From Haliclystus octoradiatus (lineage: Eukaryota; Cnidaria; Staurozoa; Stauromedusae; Haliclystidae), in assembly GCA_916610825.1 (NCBI GenBank), contig OU744450.1, positions 4,552,578-4,616,577 of the forward strand: 64,000 bases of DNA, written 5' to 3'. A program made the position numbers and the translations under genes. Under the pieces are notes generated by a model. That model worked only from the letters and a program-made list of their open reading frames with translations. It did no database searches and was not told where the DNA came from. Positions 49,193 through 59,270 of this stretch are shown piece after piece (within the stretch, counting starts at the first letter, position 1; every line of letters begins with the position of its first letter).

Positions 49193-49911
49193 TTACCACA
49201 CACTTGCCATATTTGTATTCATATTTACTAAACGAGAAAATGTTGTGAGACACGAGTGAAGCGCTAAAAAATCACAAGCTCCGAGCGAGTGATTATTAGA
49301 TTCTCAAGTGTCTCCCAACTTTTTCGACTTTAGTAAATATGAATACAAACATTTGCAAGCGTGTGGTAATCCTTCTCTAAAATAAAACAAGCTTCGGAAT
49401 TTCATTCGAGGGCGAATTATCAATTCACAATTTAAAATTCAATTTTTATTCATAAACCAAGCAAAAGAAATCCCATACCAAGATAGATATTGTTGAATAA
49501 AGAAAGACACATACAAGAACGTCTGTAATATAAGTTGTACATATAGTTCTCTAGAAGTTGATGTACTAATTGTTATCTAAATTTAAGGTTTACCTTGAAA
49601 CAGCGTAGCCTATAATTGTTTTTCATTCTGTGTATTTATTTTGCATGCTGCACAACAAATAACTCATTTATGACGCTTTTCAATGAATATAAACATCTTG
49701 AGCTAAATATTGTTTTGTAAATCGTTGCCATATTTGAGATATTTATTGAATTGTCATCGGAAAGTTATTATTTCTGCATTTTATCACAGATAAAACTTTT
49801 GAAGCTAGCGGTTTTTCCTGGTTTTTGGAGCCATGCTTTACCTTAGGATTTCATGCACGCTCTTTCGACCAATCAGATCGCAGAAAACCTTCCAGATATT
49901 TTGGAATAAAC
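49193..49911. mobile_element. Dispersed 0.72-kb repeat, copy 2 (within the 5.7-kb duplication)
   Basis: Copy of 43487-44205 at offset 5706 with a few substitutions (for example TGTTGTGAGACACG for TGTTGGGAGACACG). It was inserted before the duplication. Confidence 0.75.
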
Positions 49912-50168
49912 ATTCTCTATTATCATCTTCAGCTTTTTCGATTAGTTAAATTTCATAAATTTTCAAATACAATTAGGTCATTTTCAAAATCTCGTCTCAA
50001 TATGATCAAGATAAGCTATTCCCCACAAAGAAGGGCTTTTTGAGACATTATCTTATTATGAGCAAGAATAGATTTTTTAATTGTCTTTTTCTCAAGTCCA
50101 GTTGACATTGAATGAAAATACAATAAAAATATTTATCTTGTTACAGAGGAAATACAAAAGCTTCTTAC

Positions 50169-50417
50169 ACTGTACATCAAGTGATTGGTCCGCTGTCTTT
50201 GTGTCAAACCCATTTGATGTTGCAGTACAAGTCACATCTTTGCCATCATCTTCTTTTGATAGCACATACGAGCTACCTGAGCTTGCCTCTTGTCCATCGA
50301 TAGTAATTGAAATGACAACATCTGCACTACGAATATTTGTATCTGCTGTGCAAGTGATTCCTGGGGCATCTCCAGATTTCAACAAACTTGGAATGGTGAT
50401 GCTGACCGAATCCAGAT
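50169..50417 (-). CDS. Ig-like repeat exon 4 (class I head, class II tail)
   Basis: 249 nt, phase 1-1. Head SITIPSLLKSGDAP is class I and tail KTADQSLDVQ is class II. It has NIRSADVV, an Arg in place of the usual Pro, also seen in the exon at 23627-23875. The central loop reads DGQEASSG and the second cysteine context is VTCTATSNG. It is the duplicate partner of 44462-44710, from which it differs mainly around NIRSADVV versus NIPSSDVV. Confidence 0.82.
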
Positions 50418-51103
50418 CTAAGAATCAATAGGAATCACATGATACATTAATTGTTGTTGATATAAAATAACGAGAAGCTTGATTGTAGACGGCTTATTAC
50501 GTCCAATATGTGATACAGTGATATCCTAAGGTATTATCCCAAGAGGTTGTAACTTCCATTGTGCTTCAATAAGATTGTTCAAATACAGTTTGACCATAAA
50601 ACGTTTCACCTCATTGGAATAATATACCAAATATCTTTTAACAAAGAAAAGATTCAGCAATAAAAATTGAATTCAAAAATGAAATGAAGAAGCTATAAGG
50701 CGACAAAAAGCATACCTCAAAGTTTTTCATGACAACGAATACCCTAAAATCTTGTTCTGAATTTTGAAAAAAGGTACCCCGTTTATTTGAATGTCTCCGT
50801 TTATTTATAATATGAAATAACCCTCGAGTTTTAGTTCTAGGATAATCAAACATTCTCTATTAACATCTTCAGCTTTTTCGATATCTCCAATTTTATAAAT
50901 TTTCAAATACAATTTTGTCATTTTCAAAATCTCACCTCATTATAATTGAGATAAGCTATTTCCCACAAAGAAGGGCTTTTAAGAAATATCTTACAATGAG
51001 CACGAATAGATTATTTAATTGTCTTTTTATCAATCCCAGCTGACATTGAATAACAATATAATAAAAATTTATCTTATTACAAAGAAAATGCACAGCTTCT
51101 TAC

Positions 51104-51352
51104 ACTGTACATGAAGTTCTTGATCCGCTGTCTTTGTATTAAACCCATGTGACATTGCAACACAAATCACATCTTTGCCATCATCTTCTTTTGACAGAAC
51201 ATATGAGCTACCTGAGCTTGCATCTTGTTCATCGATAGTAATTGAAATGACAACATCTGCACTAGGAATATTTGTATCTGCTGTGCAGGTGATTCCTGGT
51301 GCATCTCCAGATTTCAAAGAACCAGGAACTGTCAAGCTTACTGATTCCAGAT
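51104..51352 (-). CDS. Ig-like repeat exon 3 (class II variant with ELHVQ tail)
   Basis: 249 nt, phase 1-1, acceptor AG before ATCTGGAATCAG, donor GTAAG. Starts LESVSLTVPGSLKSGDAP, carries DEQDASSG instead of the usual DGQDASSG in the central loop, and ends with ICVAMSHGFNTKTADQ then ELHVQ. The paired cysteines are conserved. It is the duplicate partner of the exon at 45399-45647 in the ~5.7-kb duplication, but the two differ at several residues, so this part has diverged. Confidence 0.82.
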
Positions 51353-52520
51353 CTAAGGAGTAACGATAATGTGATCACATATATGTAGGAAATGTTGATT
51401 TTCAGTTAGTTAACAACAATTAAATGATCAACATGCGCACTTTCACGATAATAAAGGATTCTATTGAAATAGTATTTTTTCAAAGTAACAATTGATTCTG
51501 ATGTATGTCAATGAACTGAAAGAATTAACTGTTGAGGTCTGGAGCCTATCCGATAAGAAATGACGCTTAGAATAGACGCATCAGAACATCGTTATCTATA
51601 AGCGTCATTTCTTATCGGGTCAGCTTCCAAGTCTCAACAATCAATTTTTTCAGTTGGTAAACACCAGAACGAATCACCATACTTTAAAAAATAATTTTTC
51701 AGTAGAATCCTCAAAGCTATTTAAAAGAAGACAACGTTCGATATTGGTTATATTTTAATCGCGAAACTTCCAATATTCCAATGAAGACAATTACATTATT
51801 TCTGTTGATTGAGATTCATAATCAATGTTTTATTTAATGTGGTGTAAGCCGCCTTACTGATTAAAAATAGGAATCAATAATTGTACAGCAGAACATAAAT
51901 TTCATAAATTCAAAAAACAGACAATCATGTTTGCCATTCAAACTTTCACGTCAAGCGATCATCAGGCAATCTAATCCGGAATCTATTCATGGATAGATTG
52001 CCTAATGATTGACTTTAACTTTTGAGTAGCAAACATGGTTGTCTGATTTCTGACTTTTCTATTTTAGATATGATGTTTATGTTTTATAAAAATGTGATCG
52101 TCAATATGTCAGAAATGTTTCAGTGCGATAACCAATTTAGAATAACTATTTCGAAAATAATTTATCATTATCAGCCCAACTTAATATTACGAAAAGTGGC
52201 AAAAGAGTCGCATTGATAATACAAAAAATGGGAAAGCTGAAGCATTTCGACATTTGAAGAAACCTAAAAAATCGAGATGATGATGGCTAAATTAGTATAG
52301 TATATTATTATTTATGCAGTATTAATTTGGATTTATCGTATGACCACAAACCGGGATAGGTTTTCAGCTATTTTCCAACGAGGTGGCTCGTGAATTCTGT
52401 TATATTCAGTCGAAGCGTTTGTACGGTTAATAGGCGGATGCCCTTTCTGACGTCAACCAATGGTGATTCTGCTATGGACCGCTAGACCTAGATTCAGAAA
52501 AACAATCATGCAACTCTTAC

Positions 52521-52769
52521 GATAAACAGCAAGTGTTTCTTGAAGGGTCTTTGTATCAAACCCATTTGATGCTGAAGTACAAATCACATCTTTTCCATCA
52601 TCTTCTTTTGATAGCACATATGAGCTACCTGAGCTTGCATCTTTTCCATCGATAGTAATTGAAATGACAACATCAGCACTAGGAATATTTGTATCTGCTG
52701 TGCAAGTGATCCCTGGCGCATCTCCAGATTTTAAAGAACCAGGAACTAGCAAGCTTACCAAATCCAGAT
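52521..52769 (-). CDS. Ig-like repeat exon 2 (class II head, class I tail)
   Basis: 249 nt, phase 1-1. It begins LDLVSLLVPGSLKSGDAP (class II head) and ends LQETLAVY (class I tail), so it is a mosaic. The second cysteine is followed by an unusual TSASNG. The last exon base is C instead of T (TATC before GTAAGAG), so the split codon at the next junction becomes His rather than the usual Tyr. A ~593-bp intron lies before it and a 1.17-kb intron after it. Confidence 0.8.
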
Positions 52770-53362
52770 CTAATAATCAATGATAATCACATGCTAAATT
52801 TTATATAAATAACGAGAATCTTGATTGTAGACGGTTTATTACGTCCGATATGTGATACATCATTGATAATCTAAGGTATTAGCCAAAGGGGTAGTAACTT
52901 CCATTGCGACTCAATGAGGCTGTTCAAATACTTTTTGACCATAAAAACTTTCCACCTCATGGAAAAGTTAGCCTAAGTATATTTTTTACAAAGGACAGAT
53001 TCAGCTGCCCTAAAATTTTTTTTTTAATTTTGAAAAGGCTACTCGGTATATTGAAACGTCCCCGTATACTAACAAAATAGAAGTTATCCACGAGTATTAG
53101 TTCTAGAATAATCAAAAATTCTCTATTACTTTCTTCAGCATTGTCGAATTCAGCAAGCTTCAAATGCAATTTTATTATTTTCAAAATCCCATCTCATTAT
53201 AATTAAGATACACTATTACCCACAAAGAAGGGCTTTTCGACAATATCTTACGATGAGCAAGAACAAGTTCTTTAATTGTCTTGCTATCAATTGCAGTTGA
53301 CGTTGAATGAAAATAGATAAAAATATTTATCTTATTACAAACGACATATACAAGCTTCTTAC

Positions 53363-53611
53363 ACTGTACATCTAGTGATTGGTCTGCTGTCTTTGTATCA
53401 AACCCACTTGACATTGCAGTACAAATCACATCTTTGCCATCATCTTCTTTTGATAGCACATATGAGCTACCTGAGCTTGCATCTTGTCCATCGATAGTAA
53501 TTGAAATGACAACATCTGCACTAGGAATATTTGTATCTGCTGTGCATATGATTTCTGGGGTATCTCCAGCTTTCAACGAGCTAGAAATTACAAGGTTTAC
53601 CGAGTCCAAAT
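53363..53611 (-). CDS. Ig-like repeat exon 1 (class II)
   Basis: First of the tandem series in transcript order. It is 249 nt, phase 1-1, acceptor TTTTACAG, donor GTAAG, encoding 83 residues with cysteines at about 22 and 63. It is divergent at its start (NLVISSSLKAGDTPEIIC), whereas most copies read GITC here. The rest follows the family consensus (DVVISITIDG, EDDGKDVIC) and ends in the class II tail TADQSLDVQ. This edge position of the array fits less homogenisation than the central copies. Confidence 0.82.
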
Positions 53612-54528
53612 CTGTAAAATGATAATAATTATCAATTCACGATAATTGTGACATGTATAAACTCAAATTCTGATATCGCTTTTGGGTGATTATAATCGTT
53701 TGTCTATCAACGTTCGCTTCAATTAAAACGCATATTCTTGATATTGGGAGACTGCTATTTTAATTTGATAAAAATTTTAAAAGAGATATAAGCATCTAAA
53801 GAAGAAAAAAACATGAATTTGAACTTTAAATATATTCAAGCGGCAGTAACTCTTTATGGATTAGCCTATACGGCATATTATCGCTGGATATCGTCTCTGC
53901 TCGCGCTTTCTCTATGTAGTCGACAGGGATCAAAATTACCTTTATTTAGAAAAGGTCGCAAAGAGGTGACAACCACATAAACACTTGAAAGAAGAAAAAA
54001 CAAACTAAAAACTGTTGATTTTTGTCGGACAACAGAACTTGATGTAATATGGCTCTACATATTGAGCTGAGGCTTAAAATAATCATGCTGCTTTTTAAAG
54101 ACAAATCAGTAAAATGTTTATTCTTTTTTCCAGTTTAAACCCTTTTATGAATAAGAAAAGGTAATTTCAGAAAGTGAGACACAAAAACTTTGGCTGCATG
54201 TTTGATGTAGAAGAGCAAAGTTTAAGCACAAGAACAAAATGTTTCATTGTCTAATGAAGCAAACCCCTAACATCCAGGATACGCAACTTAAGAATGACCA
54301 ACATTGTGAATTTTTTTATCTATTTTGAATCGATAAATCAAGGTTCGAGCGATCTTTTACAGCATCATTCTAAAATAGTTTGAAGTGTTTTTTTATTTTT
54401 TAAAATAATTCATGCACGCTTAAAGACTATATTCATGTTTACTACGCAAATAATGTTGGGAGGGATAAGTGAGGTGTTGAAAGAACGAGCCTACTCTTTA
54501 ATCATTTATAATTAATCAAAATACTTAC
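53612..54528. other. Intron between the first Ig exon and Ig repeat exon 1
   Basis: AT-rich. No conserved hairpin of the array is present. A TTTACTACGCAAATAATGTTGGGAGGG-like fragment near 54440 resembles the foldback arm of the 0.72-kb element; otherwise nothing is recognised. Confidence 0.5.
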
Positions 54529-54768
54529 ATTTAACGACCATATAATATCCCTGACTTGTAACTATAGCACCACCCTCGTATTCAGCCTTGCATGTAATAA
54601 CTGAAGTGTCACCTCGTATTGGTGAACCTATTGTATAAGTCGGTGAGCCTGTTGAAACTTCTTGGCCGTCTTTTTGGAATGAGAAGTTTACAACTGGTTG
54701 ACCATTATTTTCAGCGCAAGTGAATGTTGCCCCGGCGCCTTCTTGTACTGCAGCAGGAGGATAGAGAA
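54529..54768 (-). CDS. First Ig-like domain exon, distinct from the tandem repeats
   Basis: A 240-nt phase 1-1 exon with acceptor CATTTTTTTTAG and donor GTAAG, encoding 80 residues. Cysteines at about residues 18 (ATFTCAEN) and 60 (SVITCKAEY) are 41 residues apart, typical of a short Ig-like fold. There is no canonical core Trp after the first cysteine. It shares little sequence with the downstream repeated Ig exons beyond this spacing, so it probably represents an older membrane-distal domain. It is preceded by a 4.3-kb intron containing inverted-repeat elements and followed by a ~0.9-kb intron. Confidence 0.7.
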
Positions 54769-54997
54769 CTAAAAAAAATGATTAATTAACTGTCAGAAAT
54801 ATGCAACATTTGATTGATTATTTCAAACTGTTAACTCTATTAAACTGTTAGATTATTACTTGATTATTTCGCTCGTTTGTTCAGAGAAATGTTTCTTTTC
54901 CACATTTTCGTTTTAGTTCAGTAACCTTTTCATTGAAGTGTGGTTTGATGTTAGAGCAGAGAGAATAAGAAGAGTAAAACTAAGTTACAGAGCAGTT

Positions 54998-56442
54998 TTG
55001 CTACACTTTGGCAATATGTAAAATGTAAGTCCTTGAATTTAAGTTTCATTTAATTAGCTAATAACCAACAACTATTCCAAGTAATAATTTCACGTTGACA
55101 TTTGGGTTTGGCCAAGAGTTTCAATATCTCCATGCGTAATTATAGACAGACTATAATAAATATTCAAAAAGGATTTCAAATTTATTGAAATTTGTCGTGT
55201 TGGTTTATTAAGCAAAGATTGAAGATTATTACATTTACAGTACTTTTTTTTCATTACATAAAAGTACGTGCTATACCTGGATCGTGTTATTTGAATTGAC
55301 AGTTATGTGCATTAGAGTTCAGTTGTGAGCATAATAATTGCCATTGACCGAACAGATTATAAATTGAAGTAACCGTTTTCGAAGAATTAAAACTAATCAA
55401 AAATTTTGAAAAGTAATGAAATGCATTATTTTTCGTTATGACTTAAATATCTGTTAAATTTTCAAATCATTGTCTTTCTAAGCTTCAAGGTTTTATCGAG
55501 ACACAAATTTGCTTCTAATATTGTAGTATTCATTAGTATTCAATATTGCAGTATTGTAGTATTGTAGTATTATAGTATATTCTAAGTTTTATTCAATTTC
55601 ATTTTAATAATGTTTACCCTTTCACAACAATTGTTTGATTAACTCTGAATTCTGAAATGTTTACATCAATTTTTTTTCGAATGACGTCTTCATATTTCAA
55701 TAACTTCTTGCAAGCTGTTATTTTAAACCCTGCACTAATTGTTAATTTTATCATCACATATAAGCCTATCTAAATAGGCCTATATGTTATTTTAATTCAA
55801 AACACATTTTGTTTGCAATCGTGCCAACAATCGTTATAAATATGACGTAATTATATTTTTAAGGAATTAGAATTACTGGAATCATTATTAATTAATTGTT
55901 TGTAATATTTTATTTCTAGCTTTTGAAAGCAGCAACTAGTTTCAATTCAAGGAAGTAAACTCTGCATTATTTCAAAACGTTAAGTCGTTCAATGCGTTGA
56001 GGTTTGAAGACACAAATTTACATTCAAGTCAGAATATTGTAATATTTCAACCTCAATAACATTTTGCTTTTCACAGCTACTCTTTCACTGCTCACTTTAA
56101 CAACAAAACATTCAAGATTTCAAGTTGCGTTCGACTTGAATGCCCGCTCGTTTACAGATTATTAAATTGTAAGACATTCAAAATTATTTTAAGCGGTATT
56201 ATGAAATAAAATGTGAATGGAATTTGCTTTTTAAATAACATCAAGAAATCATGATTCATCTTATAACGACATGATCGACCAAGGAAGGCTATCTCGACAC
56301 ATAAAGATCATAAAAATGTCAAGTTCTAGCGAAAACAACGACGAAACAAGAAAAGTTTGTTTAGTAAATCTGCTCATGTTTTAAAAATCTTAAATTCAAG
56401 GACTTACATTTTACATTTTTACATGTTCCCAAAGTGTAGCAT
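54998..56442. mobile_element. ~1.45-kb element with ~45-bp inverted ends
   Basis: Left end TGCTACACTTTGGCAATATG...AATGTAAGTCCTTGAATTTAAG (to ~55042) is inverted at 56389-56442 (CTTAAATTCAAGGACTTACA ... CCAAAGTGTAGCA). Inside, two related blocks (55480-55560 and 55985-56050, sharing AGACACAAATTT and TATTGTAATATT-like text) suggest internal duplication. There is no transposase ORF. Probably a non-autonomous DNA transposon. Confidence 0.65.
55520..55582. repeat. Short tandem repeat (TATTGTAG)n-like
   Basis: Irregular repeats of ATTGTAGTATT within the inverted-repeat element. Confidence 0.6.
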
Positions 56443-56988
56443 TTGTTTAATGATAAATAATAAAAATAAATAATAATTTCCCAATCATTAAAATAAACAG
56501 ATCAGTTGAAGATAAATGTAAATTTTGTAAAGTTTGAAAATTGTAATATTGTAATATTGCTATAGTAAAAATATTTTTTTCATCATGCCGTTATAGAAAT
56601 TATATAACAACAACAATATCATGATATTCGTCTCTGCAACATGTTAGCTATATTTGTATAACATGTCTTCTTAACTAATTCACATGTATATACTGTACTA
56701 TAGGTGTCACATGTCATTCCCAAAAATGCATGCGTTGTCAAATCTTTTCAAACGGCTTTGTCCTTCATACTTCATTGTGAAGCTATATATGATTTCTCAA
56801 TATCAGCCAATGATTGAGTATAACATTATTCTCAAATAACATTCCTACTTTTAATATCAGCTAGGATTTGCATCACCAGCATAATTTATTCAACCCGCCT
56901 TACTTGGGAGCCGAACAATTATTTTGCTTTCTACCTCTCCCGAAAAAGGAAATGAATTTTCGGAATTTTATTAAGAATAGCTACTTCA

Positions 56989-57369
56989 ATGCACTTTTGC
57001 TGGCAAACGAATATGGGCGACCTCTTCTTTTTTAATGATATAGATAATAGATATCATTCACAGGAAATTTGCAAAAATTATTCAATCAAATATAAACAAA
57101 TTATTATAGATTTGATTGAATCACCTTGCGTGTCCAAGGTAGGTTTCCATTTCCTGATCAACAGCATCTCATATACTTTACAATCAACTTGTTGTTGTAT
57201 TGGCGTAAGCTTTTCATTCCAAGCGTACAGAGATTTTCACATCAAAAATCCAGTGAAGCAGAAATCGTACTTCACTCCTTCCGACAATGAAAATCATCGG
57301 TATGCCGCTTCTGAGTGGATGTATCATGTTTTTTCACTAGCGAAAATATGCAATATGGGGATTTACTAG
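56989..57369 (+). CDS. Unrecognised 126-codon ORF in an intron
   Basis: Plus-strand frame starting MHFCWQTNMGDLFFF, with stretches such as FSFQAYRDFHIKNPVKQ and NENHRYAASEWMYHVF that look more protein-like than random AT-rich translation. A second short frame follows at 57475-57675. No family is recognised and no splice signals or promoter are evident. It lies opposite to the host gene and may be a transposon or retrocopy remnant. Confidence 0.25.
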   Translation: MHFCWQTNMGDLFFFNDIDNRYHSQEICKNYSIKYKQIIIDLIESPCVSKVGFHFLINSISYTLQSTCCCIGVSFSFQAYRDFHIKNPVKQKSYFTPSDNENHRYAASEWMYHVFSLAKICNMGIY

Positions 57370-57699
57370 TTCCTCCTACTGCGCAATTATAAGAACTAAA
57401 AAGTCTTAAGTGGCGTAAATACTTGTGCAGCAGTTTAGTAGCGTTGACAGCTCAATCGAAGGACAAGAGATCGAGTGATAACACGGCCCGAAAAATTGCA
57501 ATATATGCCTGACGAGATTTCAACATTGGCAATGATTGTGAAAAGAAAACAGGATTTAATATCAAATTTAAAACTGAACTGCAAGTCTTCACAGCAAAAG
57601 ATTTTTAACGCGGAGACCATAGGGTCACTGCAGAGGTCATCATCTGGATTGTCAATTTCTTTTCAAATCAGTTAAATCCATATGATAATGACTAAAAGG

Positions 57700-58450
57700 T
57701 TACTACACACTTGCCATATTTGTATTCATATTTATTGAACAAGAAAATGTTGGGGATTCGAGTGAAGCACTAAAAAATCACGAGCTCCGGTTGAGTGTTT
57801 TTTCGCTTCCCGAGTGTCTCCCAACGTTTTCGAGTTTAGTAAATATGAATACAAGAATTTGCAAGCGTGTGGTAACCCTTTTTTAAAATGAAACGAACGT
57901 CGGAATCTCATTCGAGAGCGAATTCTCAATTCACGAATTCATAATTTAAAATTCAACTTCAATTCAGAAACAAAATAAAGGAAATACCACAGCAAGATAT
58001 ATATTGTCGAATGAAAAAATTCACATACAAGAACGTCTGCCATATAAATTGAACATAGAAATATAAGTAATAATAATAAGAAATACAATTTCTCTAGAAG
58101 CTGATGTATACTAATTGTTATCTAAATTTAAGGTTTACCTTGAAACAGAGTAGCCTATAATTGTCTTTCATTCTGAGTTTTTATTTTGCATGCTGCACGG
58201 TAAATAACTCGTTTACGATGTTTTTCAATAAATATAAACATCTTGAGCTAAATTTCGTTTTGTAAATCGTTGCCATAATTGAGATATTTATTGGATTGTT
58301 ATCTAAAAGTTATAATTTCTTAATTTTATCACAGATCAAACTTTTGAAGCTAGTGGTTTTTCCTGGTTTTTGGAGCCATGCATTTTACATTAGGATTTCA
58401 TGCACGCTCGTTCGACAAATCAGATCGTAGAAAACCTTCGTGATATTTTA
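57700..58450. mobile_element. Dispersed 0.72-kb repeat, copy 3 (in the intron before the first Ig exon)
   Basis: The foldback at 57700-57875 (TTACTACACACTTGCC ... GCAAGCGTGTGGTAA) and the following sequence match copies 1 and 2 with more differences. It lies outside the Ig array, so this is a mobile sequence rather than part of the array unit. A fragment resembling its foldback arm occurs at ~54430-54480. Confidence 0.7.
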
Positions 58451-59090
58451 GAATATAGTATAATCATAATATTGCACACTTAAAAATCATCATAAACATA
58501 TTTCGTATGAATTTTACAAATATAAACCGTACGGTATACATGAACTTTCTTCTCAATTCATAAGCTTCAATTATTGTAAAATCGAAGTTATTTTTTAGAT
58601 GCGTATAAATCTCTGTACATATGAAGAATAAAAATATTGATACATGGTTTGATTGGCATGCACGGTTTTTATACACTCGTTGGAGGAGAATACTTTGCAA
58701 AACCTTGTTCGTTCAATTGACATTCTGTCCCAACTCATGCATAAAAACCGTACACGCTAGTCAACCATGAAGTAATCTCTCTAAACCATTGCGTTAAGCA
58801 ATACGTTTATGTAAGTACCGGGTTGTATAAATCCAACATGCAACATGCTTTTCACAAGTCACATGCAAATAAATACACTATTCAATGCTGTTTTAGAAGT
58901 GCTACTTTTCCCTCTGTGTATGTAAGTTCATATATTATCTAATTTTAAAATCAGCTTCAAAGGGAACGCAGTTAAGATTCTCAAGAACTTGTAATAAAGT
59001 TCTAAGAAATTATATTATTTTTCAAAGAAATTATATTTATAATTCTATGAAATTGACTGACTAGAATGTTTCCACTGTTTTTAAATTTAC
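58451..59090. other. Intron sequence without recognised features
   Basis: AT-rich; no exon, repeat or RNA gene supported. Confidence 0.4.
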
Positions 59091-59270
59091 CTGGTTGTAA
59101 GCAATTTTGTCCTGAACAATGTTTTGTTTCCCATTCAAAACAACCACGATATCGAAAAAATCTTGCACGCTGCCTCATGCTTCTGAACATCACAAAATAG
59201 GTAATACTATGTACTCCACATTCCACTGTGCATACCGGATTTCTTGGGATGCTGAATCTACGAGTAAGAA
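59091..59270 (-). CDS. Cysteine-rich exon resembling a divergent thrombospondin type 1 repeat
   Basis: A 180-nt phase 1-1 exon with acceptor TTTCTTTCAG and donor GTAAAT, encoding 60 residues. Visible pattern: CTVECG near residue 14, an Arg-rich strand with RQRAR and RYRGC, then WETKHC and SGQNC. This matches the TSP1 layout (CxxxCG, RxRxC, then two closely spaced C-terminal cysteines). It has five cysteines instead of six and no clear WSxC tryptophan, so the TSP1 call is a family-level inference from the spacing. It is placed between the signal peptide and the first Ig domain. If the exon is not TSP1, it is an unassigned small disulfide-rich module. Confidence 0.55.

Larger units (their letters stand above)
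46971..52500. repeat. ~5.7-kb tandem duplication, copy 2
   Basis: Contains exons 6, 5, 4 and 3 as counterparts of 11, 10, 9 and 8. Exon 5 has the same protein as exon 10, while exon 3 has diverged clearly from exon 8. This gradient suggests gene conversion limited to the central part, or a mosaic of exchanges. Confidence 0.85.

Noticed and set aside
24073-51618. CRISPR-like or bacterial repeat array
   Set aside because: The regularly spaced repeats are Ig exons and intronic palindromes in a spliced eukaryotic gene; there are no short spacers.
20638-53622. Open frames of 60-115 codons on the plus strand opposite nearly every Ig exon
   Set aside because: They recur simply because the antisense of the conserved exon lacks stops. 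They have no cysteine-pair logic or splice sites, whereas the minus strand has all of these.
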